From NCBI GenBank assembly GCA_965247065.1, contig CBDFGN010000006.1, forward strand, positions 744,001-808,000: a DNA stretch of 64,000 nt, read 5' to 3'. Position 1 is the first letter of the stretch. The number at the start of each line of letters is the position of its first letter. The position numbers and the translations under genes are program-made. Below, piece after piece: positions 8,546 to 16,320 of this stretch. The notes beneath the pieces are model-generated. The model did not search any database. It had not been told where the DNA came from and worked only from the letters and a program-made list of their open reading frames with translations. Source of the DNA: CBDFGN01 sp965247065. Its GTDB lineage: Bacteria > Bacteroidota > Bacteroidia > Cytophagales > Cyclobacteriaceae.

Positions 8546-9397
8546 TTAGTGTTGACCACTTTTGGTTAATAATTCATCATTAAATATGGACAATGAAGGT
8601 CTTCGGTTAATTGGCAACAAGGACCAGTCCTTTTCAAAATCCATGGGTGAAACATCGTTTAAGTTTTCATGGGTTCTTTTTTGATTATAATGGTCAACCG
8701 CTCTTTTGACATACCTTTTCAGTTGATAGAAATTGGTCGGCTTCCAGTAATGCAAATATTCTTCTTTCAAGGTCCTGTGAAAGCGCTCTGCATACGCATT
8801 ATCCTGAGCGGTTAGCCCCATGCTGATATCACATCGGTTGGATTTTAGTAGGTCTACATATTCTTCGTAGATGTATTGACCTCCTCTGTCGGAATGATGG
8901 ATCCGGGGAGGGGGATGATCTTTCAAGGCAATGAGCAATGCCTTTACGTTCGCTGTAGCCCGCATATGATCCGATACCTGGTAGCCTACTATTTTTCGGG
9001 TATAGACATCCAGAATAAAGACCCCGTAATAAAACCGGTTTCCCACTTCTATGAAGGTGATGTCTGATTGCCAGACCGTTGAAGGAGACGTTAGTTCAAA
9101 TCCTTTGATCAGGTTTGGATAATAAAGCTTCGAAGCCCGGGTAGTTCGTTTATAGTTCTTGGCTCTTCTCAAACGGTAACCAAGACTCATTAAAAGGTCT
9201 ACAAAGCGATCTCTGCCGATAAATCCGGGTTTTAAGGTCCGGTACATTTTTTCCACCCCACAACCAGGATGTTCCTGGCGTATCCCATCAGCTTCCAGGA
9301 CCAGCTGTTCTACCTTTTGATCAAAGACAGCTTGCCTGGTTGCATACTGATGTATTGCCTGTTTGCTGATTCCTATGGCACGATAGAGCTGATTCAT
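8546..9397 (-). CDS. IS3-family transposase OrfB (functional copy)
   Basis: A 283-residue DDE transposase catalytic subunit (triad in WQSDITFIEV, HSDRGGQY, AERFHRTLKEEY). The orfB frame is open upstream of its ATG back to the A8 tract in orfA at 9455-9462, encoding KKLRHPTINWFRKNQRKV before MNQLYR. This allows an OrfAB fusion by -1 frameshifting, the usual route to active IS3 transposase. The ATG lies 8 bp after the orfA stop. Confidence 0.95.
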   Translation of the reverse strand: MNQLYRAIGISKQAIHQYATRQAVFDQKVEQLVLEADGIRQEHPGCGVEKMYRTLKPGFIGRDRFVDLLMSLGYRLRRAKNYKRTTRASKLYYPNLIKGFELTSPSTVWQSDITFIEVGNRFYYGVFILDVYTRKIVGYQVSDHMRATANVKALLIALKDHPPPRIHHSDRGGQYIYEEYVDLLKSNRCDISMGLTAQDNAYAERFHRTLKEEYLHYWKPTNFYQLKRYVKRAVDHYNQKRTHENLNDVSPMDFEKDWSLLPINRRPSLSIFNDELLTKSGQH

Positions 9398-9405
9398 CGA
9401 GAAAT

Positions 9406-9804
9406 TTACTTTCCTTTGGTTTTTCCGGAACCAGTTGATTGTGGGGTGTCGAAGTTTTTTTTCAGATCGATATCCAATTCCTCCTTGGCCAGATCGATCA
9501 TCTTTTCGTAATAATCAATCTTGATCTGTTTTTGACCTACCACACGTTCCAACTCCTTAATCCGTTTTTCTAAATCGTTAACCTTTGATGTAGTGCTTTT
9601 TTTCATCTCCAGAATTCGATAGCCTCTCTCGTTAAAGGTAGAGAATTTGTAGATCCAACGGTAAATGTTTGCGTTGTTGATCCCATGAAGTTTCTCCAGT
9701 TGAGGGACACTGTACTTTCCACTTTCAAATTCCGTAACAATGGCCCGCTTCAATTCATCACTGAATACTCGCTTCTTTCGAATGGCTTTTTGGGTTGCTT
9801 TCAT
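9406..9804 (-). CDS. IS3-family transposase OrfA
   Basis: The 132-residue OrfA binds the IS ends. It has an N-terminal helix-turn-helix (KRAIVTEFESGKYSVPQLEK, then ININ-type recognition helix and IYRWIYKF) and a leucine-zipper-like coiled coil (DLEKRIKELERVVGQKQIKI) for multimerisation with OrfB or OrfAB. Only one copy exists, in the intact IS. The stop TAA is at 9406-9408. Confidence 0.93.
   Translation of the reverse strand: MKATQKAIRKKRVFSDELKRAIVTEFESGKYSVPQLEKLHGINNANIYRWIYKFSTFNERGYRILEMKKSTTSKVNDLEKRIKELERVVGQKQIKIDYYEKMIDLAKEELDIDLKKNFDTPQSTGSGKTKGK
9455..9462 (-). promoter_or_regulatory. slippery A8 tract for programmed -1 frameshift (OrfA to OrfAB)
   Basis: On the minus strand CTG AAA AAA AAC TTC gives A AAA AAA C in the orfA frame. 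The -1 frame is the orfB frame and is open from here to the orfB ATG and beyond. A duplicate of the tract is at 8435-8442, but without a complete orfA. Confidence 0.75.
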
Positions 9805-9820
9805 ATAAGTCGATCGTTTA

Positions 9821-9851
9821 AAAAGTGGTCAACCTATATCAGGGACGTACA
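9821..9851. repeat. terminal inverted repeat, orfA-side end of the IS
   Basis: Read on the minus strand the end starts TGTACGTCCCTGATATAGG and continues TTGACCACTTTT. It matches the opposite end at 24 of 31 positions and is followed on the plus strand by the AAT target duplication. Confidence 0.85.
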
Positions 9852-11089
9852 AATTGCCTAAAAGGGCGTCCATTCAAGCTGACGTACGACTTGGCGTAAA
9901 CCTCAACTTGTTCATGTCCTTGGCTCTGATATCGCCGTTTGAGGAATTGGGCGAATTGCCAGATCATGTCAGGACGGGTACTCATTCTTCTAATCTGAGT
10001 ACGCGTTAAGTAATTGCTTATTTTCACTTGTACCGATTCCCCGGTGTTGGGCAGTGCGACCTGAAGTTTTAACAGACCCCGTTTGGACTTAAGCATCATT
10101 TGCCAAGCCATTCGATGCCCTTCTTCAGTCCAGTGGACGTTGCCCGGATAGTTCAAATGCCTTAAGGGTAGCAGAATTTGAATTAAGAAATAAATCAATC
10201 CAAGTACCACTATGGCTTTTTGCGGCATGGATCTGGGTGGGTCAAAATGCATCTCCGTGGAGCTTGGTTTCAACCACTTTAGTCGCTTGAGAAGATCTCC
10301 AATATGCCGTGGATCGTAGAAAAACACATTCATGGCAATCATCATGTAGGGAAAAATACCTATGTTAAACACAATGGAATTGTGCAGATGGAATATCGTT
10401 GATAGTATAAGTCCAGCATTCCGGGTTTTTCTCCAAAGCATTAAGGGAACGAAGAGTGAATCGAATAACAACCCCCCAATGGCCATTGACTGGTGATACC
10501 AATTCAGTTTCATATACTCGCCAAAGAGGAATAATTCATCAGCCTTCAGGAACCAAACCCTGAACGGTGCGCCGGCAAGCCAGTCTCCATCCATTTTTGC
10601 GATTCCTGAAAACGAGTAAACAATTAGCATTTGGGCAACAAATATCCAGCGGCACCAACCGGGGCTCTGGGTAGCTTTTATTCTGGGATTGATGAGCGTG
10701 TCTACCGAAAGAAAGCGATGAGCAGGACACATCATCATTAATAGGCACACAAGAATGAGGAGATAATAATGATTGTTGTAATACGATTTCTCCATCAAGT
10801 AAATAATTACCCAAAGGAGGGTGTACCCGGTTATAGCAACGCGTTAGTAGAGACCCATCATTACCATTAGGCCAAACCCGGCCATCAGGTAGTACTGATA
10901 AATCATCCAGTTACCACTCAGGTCTTGGAGCCATTCAAAGCCGATAAAGGTGAAGAGAAATTGAGGAAGTACATATCCTTTTTCTACCCAACCAGTATAT
11001 ATCGTTTTCGTGGACTGAAAGAAAACCAAAAAACCAAAGATAATTCTGAACAGCGCCAGCTGACTGATGTCTATTGGCTTGAATAATTC
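9839..11089 (-). pseudogene. HTTM-domain (vitamin K gamma-carboxylase-like) membrane protein, interrupted
   Basis: The protein resembles HTTM/VKGC-like integral membrane proteins: FKPIDISQLALFRIIFGF at the N terminus, several membrane segments, IVYSFSGIAKMDGDWL, a HLHNSIVFNIGIFPY segment, and LNYPGNVHWTEEGHRMAWQMM, the signature of the C-terminal lumenal-type part. It is broken twice. A TAA stop at 10844-10846 lies in the same frame between MMGLY and RVAITGY, and the IS3 element enters after NGRPFRQF, leaving the tail at 7428-7512. I see no usable start codon before residue FKPID; 11089 is only the first recognisable codon. The role of bacterial HTTM proteins is mostly unknown. Confidence 0.8.
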
Positions 11090-11230
11090 GGTGTGAATTC
11101 GTGACGATATGGAAATCCTGGATAAAATATGGACACCAAATTCAGTAAGGTGAGTTCAAAGAGCAGACGCCGAAAAAATTATGGGAATATAGAAAAAAAG
11201 CCTCTCCCTGTTGGACGAATAAGCATTTTG

Positions 11231-11302
11231 TAGCCCGTAGGGGAATCGAACCCCTGTTACCAGGATGAAAACCTGGCGTCCTAACCCCTAGACGAACGGG
11301 CC
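11231..11302 (-). tRNA. tRNA-Glu (anticodon TTC)
   Basis: The 72-nt cloverleaf on the minus strand has acceptor GGCCCGT/ACGGGCT, anticodon stem CCAGG/CCTGG with loop TTTTCAT, T arm GGGG-TTCGATT-CCCC and discriminator A. CCA is not encoded. Its 5' end directly abuts the stop codon of the GIY-YIG gene, and a damaged copy of its 5' half lies beyond that gene. Confidence 0.95.
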
Positions 11303-11560
11303 TTACTCAAAGATACGACCAAACAATCTTTCTTTGGCCGCGCTGTTCTTCTTAAGCTGGATCTCTCTTTTTCTGGCCAGTTTCTTGGAACTGAAGGCTT
11401 CGTAGTAGATCAGACTTAATGGTAGTTTGTGTTTAACGGATTTGGTCTTGCCGGCGTTATGATCCCGTAGCCTCTGGGCAATATTGCTGGTTGATCCAAT
11501 GTAAGTCGTTTGATCGAAATCGCTTAAAAGTACATAAACTAAAGAACACAACAATGACAT
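11303..11560 (-). CDS. GIY-YIG nuclease superfamily protein
   Basis: A single-domain GIY-YIG protein of 85 residues (start chosen at ATG 11560, MSLLCSLVYVLLS; a longer frame would read into the hairpin repeats). Motif order is YVLLS (GIY strand), TTYIGSTSNIAQRLRDHN (YIG with the catalytic Arg in the next helix), and YYEAFSSKKLARKREIQLKK with the conserved Glu and basic helix. Proteins of this size (UPF0213/UvrC-N-like) are common in Bacteroidota but of unknown role. The TAA stop (11303-11305) touches the first base of tRNA-Glu, so tRNA and nuclease gene may share a transcript. A tRNA relic and hairpins sit upstream. Confidence 0.85.
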   Translation of the reverse strand: MSLLCSLVYVLLSDFDQTTYIGSTSNIAQRLRDHNAGKTKSVKHKLPLSLIYYEAFSSKKLARKREIQLKKNSAAKERLFGRIFE

Positions 11561-11574
11561 TTTTACTTGGATGC

Positions 11575-11603
11575 CCACCCTGCGGGTGGTCACCCGAAGG
11601 GTG
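11575..11603. repeat. pair of short GC hairpins upstream of the GIY-YIG gene
   Basis: Two perfect short hairpins lie side by side: CCACCC-TGC-GGGTGG (11575-11589) and CACCC-GAA-GGGTG (11591-11603). Two more hairpins of the same style (TCAGC-CTTA-GCTGA at 11621-11634 and TCCC-GAA-GGGA at 11637-11647) interrupt the adjacent tRNA relic. All have 3-4 nt loops. Confidence 0.7.
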
Positions 11604-11610
11604 AAAAAAA

Positions 11611-11672
11611 CCCTGGCGTCTCAGCCTTAGCTGACCTCCCGAAGGGACGGCTAACCCCTAGACAAACGGGCC
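11611..11672 (-). pseudogene. tRNA-Glu 5'-half relic interrupted by two hairpins
   Basis: On the minus strand 11672-11651 matches the first 22 nt of the intact tRNA-Glu with one change (position 9, C to T). A 30-nt insertion (11621-11650) made of two short hairpins follows. Then the next tRNA bases GACGCCAGG resume at 11620-11612. The 3' half of the tRNA is absent and is replaced by more hairpins and the GIY-YIG gene. Confidence 0.7.
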
Positions 11673-11830
11673 CAAAATGGTCGTGCAAAGATAAAGGGCC
11701 TTTTCAAAATTGCAAACTATTGGAATCGAAACAAGGAGGCACTGGCTTTAGTCCCAGTTCTCCTTCAAGTTCAGTCCTTCAAATTTGCTCATTGCTTGTT
11801 TGGGTGTTCCATATTAAATTCTTACAAAAA

Positions 11831-11858
11831 AAAAGCCTCTCATTTCTGAGAGGCTTTT
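11831..11858 (-). terminator. terminator of the repeat-lipoprotein gene
   Basis: AAAAGCCTCTCA pairs perfectly with TGAGAGGCTTTT (12 bp, loop TTTC). On the minus strand it is followed by a run of T, 21 bp beyond the stop of the large lipoprotein gene. It marks the end of the envelope cluster. Confidence 0.85.
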
Positions 11859-11879
11859 CAGTATATCTACATTACTTCT

Positions 11880-14800
11880 TTATTCTCCAGAAGTAATGTC
11901 AGGATCGCTGGTATCAGCACCTGTTCCCAGGTAGAAGTCCACATGGCGATCCATGTTAGGCATTGTTATTACAGCCTTGTCGAATTCAACAATCTCACCG
12001 CCTACCCATGCACTCTGTTCATCGGTTGGATAGTTTTGGTTGGGATAGTTTTCACCACCGCCAGTAACGGTCACAGAGTCGATCTCGCCTAGTGCGTCAA
12101 TAGCCACTGTGAAGCTTGCCGATTTGAGGGCGTTATTCTCAAAGCTGCTGCCACCACTCAGACCGATACTAAGGCTGGGAGGACAAGTGGCGTCAAAATG
12201 ACTACCACCTTTTTGGTGAACATCAACCGCCGTAATGGCACCGCCAGAAACGTTTGCGTATAGAATAGCTCCAAAGTTGTCGAACACACCATCGCTAGTA
12301 CTTTCGTTATTCTCGTCCCCGCCTATGTCTAACGACGGAGAGGCAGTATAACCAGAACCAGGAGCGGTCACATCAATTCCGATGACCATGCCGTCCATAA
12401 GGATGAGATCACCTGCGGCCCCGCTACCCTTGCCATTGCTGTTGGAAATGCTCAAAGCAGAGGTGGAGCAATATCCTTGGGTATTGTTGGAGGCTATTGG
12501 CGTGGTTATATCAATAGCCAGGATGCCGAATCCGGAGAAGAATCCTTCAACCCAGGCTCCGGAACCTCCACCAACAGTTACGGTCAGCGGGAAGTCGCCA
12601 GCATCATAACCAAATCCAGGATCGGTGATTGTAACCCCGATCAACTGTCCGTTAAACATTTTAGCCGTGCCTGTGGCCGCTGTTTCAGTACCGGCCATAT
12701 CCATACTGGGCGCCTCGATCGTGATGGAAGGATCGCGAATATATCCTCCTCCTTTGTCGCTTACGTTGACACCAACCATCTGGACACCCTGGAAAATTGA
12801 CAGTCCAGTGGCACCGCTACCGAGGTTAGACAGGTCAGGAAGAATAGTTACTTCTCCTGCCGTACCACCAGTAGTACCACCGTTAGCTGGGAAGTCGGCA
12901 AGTGCATAGCCGATTCCTCCGCTTACGACGGTAATGTCGAAAATGGTGTCAGAACCAACGGAACCGCCAGCGCCCATAGTGAAGCCACTAGCCAATACCA
13001 AGCCGGAACCAGTGACAGATTGGTCGTCAAATTCCATTATCGGAGCCCCGCAGAAGTAATCGCCGCCTCCGTCAATGGTAACATCAAGAACCTGGCCTGA
13101 AACTATGGCAGGACCTTGGGCAACACCAGCACCACAACCATCGCAGATGGTGAACGAATATGCAGGACCAGAAACATCACCGCTACCATCGATGTCATAA
13201 CCAGCACCGCTGTTGTAGTACTCTCCACCAACGGTTAAGGTAATGGTATCAATCTGGGTTACCACACCCAGGAACCCTCCAGTACCGATTGTGGCAGTAG
13301 CAGTGGTAACTACATCACCAGGATCACCACCAGCGAAGTCGACCGAAAATGCACCAACGGTGATAGAAGTCGTAAGCTGGGTAAAATCGATTGCAGGTGT
13401 AGCCACATAACCATCACCCTGATCGTTACTCGCGGGGACTGCTCTAAAAATCTCAATTGAATCGACCACGAGCCGTATAGGAGTCGTCATGCCCGGGGCT
13501 ACACCACCGATAACTGTATCTTCAGATAAATATACAGTGGCACTAGCCGGTGTACTCGGCACGAGAACGTCCACTGTAAGTCCGTAACCCGCGGCGGTTC
13601 CGCAAGAGATAACCGGGTCCGGCCGGAAGCTATACCCGCCACCAGCGGCCGTAACGTTGACCATTTCCACCCCATTCTGTGCGTTAAGCATAGAAGTTCC
13701 CAATGCTGTTGAACCTGGGAAGTCATTAGCCGGGAAGTTAACGAACGGAGCAGCAGAATCATAACCACTACCTGAGGTGCTTACCACAACTGAAACAACT
13801 CCATTGTTATTGGGAACAATGAAGTCACTTACATTTGCCATAGCCGGCAAGGTAAATTCAGTAAGCATAACGTTAGCTGGATCTGCAGTTAAGCCCATTC
13901 CGGAATCGGTAAGAGCTATGCTGGCAATCTTACCAGTGGTAAGATCTGTAAGCCCGTATCCGGCTCCACCGCCACTGAAAGCAAACGGTACTGTGTCGCA
14001 CGCATAACCACTGCCTACTTGAAGCAAGTTGGCCAGTTTGATCTGACCTTGCATATCTCTATAAGCAGTATCGGTGAGCGCATCAAAACCCGAGGCCGTT
14101 GAAATGGTGTAGTTAAGTTCAGTATTGTCAATATCGGCCGGTTCAATTTCAAATCCGAAGACACGGTTTACCGTAATCGTGACCGATCCGCTCCATTGGG
14201 TTTGATCTGCCCGGAAATTCGGACATTTCAAGGCAATGGGAAGTCCTTGAATGGCAGCTGGTACCATTAGGACGTACATACCAGCGGTGTCTACCGTGGT
14301 TGAATATAAAGCATCTTCGTATGCGATATACTGCAGATATGCACTGTAATCGTGGTCACTTTCGTCATACTCGAAGTCTTCTTCCCACCAACTCTGGTTA
14401 TCTAACTTTTCAACGTCGATGTACGCCTGAACACCAGTTCCGGCTGGGGCAAATTCTGCACTTTTGTTAGTCAAATCCGTTTGTGCCCAGACATAACCCC
14501 TGATGGTTCCCATATTAGCCGGTAAAGTGCTAAACACGGGAATAGTACTGGTCAAAGACAAAGGCTGGCCAGGATCCACCACAACCTCTCCGTTCGGAAG
14601 AACTAAAAAGTCGCTGTCATCAAGGCTCTCATCATTGGCCGGAAAATCTTCATCATCGGTGGGTCCGCTGATAATGGTTTCGTTTCCAGTCCCGTCAGAC
14701 ACTACCACAGTTTGAACGGCACCGTCGTTGACCAGGAATAGAAATTCATCCTCGACATCTAGTTCTGTAACCCAAGTAGCGTCGGTGTGATCGGCTACGG

Positions 14801-15286
14801 TAACATTACCAGAAACAAGACCCTGGACCATGTTGGGAAATACCGCAATGCCCGCGGCTGTAGTCGTTGCAGATTGGGTAACTCCAAACATGGAAACTGT
14901 GATTACCGCGCCGGTAACACCCTCGGTGCCGGAAACCCTGGAAGTAGCACCAACTGTGGTACTCATATCCAGCACGTGCACGTTGTAGGTCAAATAACCG
15001 CCGCCACTTACTAGCGCAACTGAATCTTCAGCTCGGGACAAAGAGTCAATTCTGCCCAGAGAATCGACTTCCTGAGCTATGCAGCTGAATCAAGATACCT
15101 TAATAGATTCAAGGAATCTTGTTTGATTAGCCGAATGGCATCCAGCTCCGCTTGTCGCGCATTATTTTGCGCGTCTATTATCGTCTCTGGCTTCACCGAC
15201 TCTTCGGAACAGGCTGAAATCATCAGGCCCATTGCGACGAAAGCGATGAAACTCACGAGGCTAACATTGATAAAATTTTTGTTCAT
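11880..15286 (-). CDS. large repeat lipoprotein with GxGY beta-repeats (frameshift near the N terminus)
   Basis: The main frame (1053 codons, 15041 down to 11880) has no signal. Directly upstream, an ATG at 15286 opens a lipoprotein signal, MNKNFINVSLVSFIAF...MGLMISAC (lipobox ISAC). It ends at a TAG at 15077-15079, after which the other frame continues sensibly as AQEVDSLGRIDSLSRAEDSV. A one-base deletion near 15080 explains this, so the whole is one gene of about 1130 residues. The mature part is built from many imperfect repeats of the type GxGYxxxPxVxxxGG (for example TAPGSGYTASPSLDIGG, TDPGFGYDAGDFPLTV, SDKGGGYIRDPSITI), probably stacked beta structure. It is acidic and rich in Gly, Thr and Asp. 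No secretion-type C-terminal domain is seen. The function is unknown; it is likely surface-exposed. Confidence 0.72.
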
Positions 15287-15357
15287 GATCAATCTATTTA
15301 GTTTGGTTAAAATGGGTAATTGCGTTTACAAAATTATGTTTACAGAAAATATAAGAC

Positions 15358-16065
15358 TTACAGGATAGGTAGCGCGTACACGGCTCCCACCGAAATACTA
15401 AAGCTCCTATTATTTATGGGCTCAATGAATTGGGAACCTCCAACGTCCATAACTCCCTCGCGATATCTGGCGCTGAGGTTGATCATCATGTTGTCCCAAA
15501 AATTCGCCCGGATCCCAAATCCACCAATTACTCCAAAATCATAAAGCCGGAGGTTCTGTCGGACACTCTGTATTTGCTGAACCGAATTGGCGCTGCTGCC
15601 TGGTGCGTCCACGGCAGAGCTTTGGGAAATAGCCTGGGCATTGCCCAAGCCGGCATAAGACGGCCCTACAAAGAAATACGGAATAATCTGTTCCGAGGGC
15701 AGTCCAAACTCAGCGAGCAGGTTTGATTCCCAGTAATCCAAACGATAGTTGGTAATAACGCTACCCCCTTCGTTTGCATCACCTAACATCCCTTGCTGGT
15801 TCCAGCCGGTTTCGAATGTAGCCATAAAGTAATTGTTGACTACGTAGGTTAACTTACCGAACATCATGATCCCAGGTCGGAACCGATGATTGTCAAATTC
15901 ACCTTCATTAAGGCCTTTGAATTTGGAGTAAGTAATACCTATTTCTACACCGCCATAAAAACCGGCTTCACGCTGAAATTCCATTTCCTCTCCTTCGTCG
16001 TCCTGGGCGACGGCAGAGAAGACCAGTGGAATTACAAGAAATAAGGTCAAAAGGGTTTTTTTCAT
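15358..16065 (-). CDS. outer-membrane beta-barrel protein
   Basis: The 235-residue protein has a clear signal peptide (MKKTLLTLFLVIPLVFSAVAQ). Alternating aromatic/hydrophobic strands follow (GFYGGVEIGITYSKF, GIMMFGKLTYVVN, FGVIGGFGIRANFW) and the final strand SISVGAVYALPIL ends in a hydrophobic residue, as in porin-family barrels of Bacteroidota. About eight strands could be drawn. It lies between the SGNH lipoprotein gene and the repeat lipoprotein gene on the same strand. Substrate or partner is unknown. Confidence 0.75.
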   Translation of the reverse strand: MKKTLLTLFLVIPLVFSAVAQDDEGEEMEFQREAGFYGGVEIGITYSKFKGLNEGEFDNHRFRPGIMMFGKLTYVVNNYFMATFETGWNQQGMLGDANEGGSVITNYRLDYWESNLLAEFGLPSEQIIPYFFVGPSYAGLGNAQAISQSSAVDAPGSSANSVQQIQSVRQNLRLYDFGVIGGFGIRANFWDNMMINLSARYREGVMDVGGSQFIEPINNRSFSISVGAVYALPIL

Positions 16066-16320
16066 ACGATTATGCTTTAAAAATGGGTAAAAATCTTTAT
16101 TTAGTCATAGTTTTTTTAAGGATATTCCAGAATTGCAGTGTCGATCCGGTCGTGGGGTTTCCTAATTACAAAAATCATTCTTGATTCCACCCAAACTACG
16201 CTAGTGGGTTCTTTTTATGCTGGCCTCGATCGATGGTTTCACAAAAAGGGACAATATTTATCAATGAATAATCCTATTACGCTTTTATTAGCTAAAGCCG
16301 TAAAAAGTAACCGAGGTGGC

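Larger units (their letters stand above)
8533..9552 (-). repeat. tandem repeat unit 2 (part of the intact IS copy)
   Basis: Second copy of the 1020-bp unit. Here the sequence continues past CACACGTTCCAA into the rest of orfA and the other inverted repeat. One base differs from unit 1, so the duplication is recent. Confidence 0.95.
7513..9851 (-). mobile_element. IS3-family insertion sequence with internal 1020-bp tandem duplication
   Basis: The element is bounded by 31-bp imperfect inverted repeats starting TG (24 of 31 positions match) at 7513-7543 and 9821-9851. It is flanked by a 3-bp direct repeat AAT (7510-7512 and 9852-9854). Both features are typical of IS3. A complete 1319-bp copy (8533-9851: orfA, orfB and both ends) is preceded by an extra 1020-bp segment (7513-8532) carrying only the orfB side and its end. 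It is inserted in the HTTM gene. Confidence 0.93.

Noticed and set aside
9839..10798. Taking the 319-residue HTTM frame as an intact gene
   Set aside because: The sequence before its ATG continues the family in the same frame beyond a TAA, and its last residues come from the IS end, so it is a fragment.
11575..11647. CRISPR-like array at the hairpins near the GIY-YIG gene
   Set aside because: The hairpins differ in sequence and spacing and there are no spacers of uniform length.
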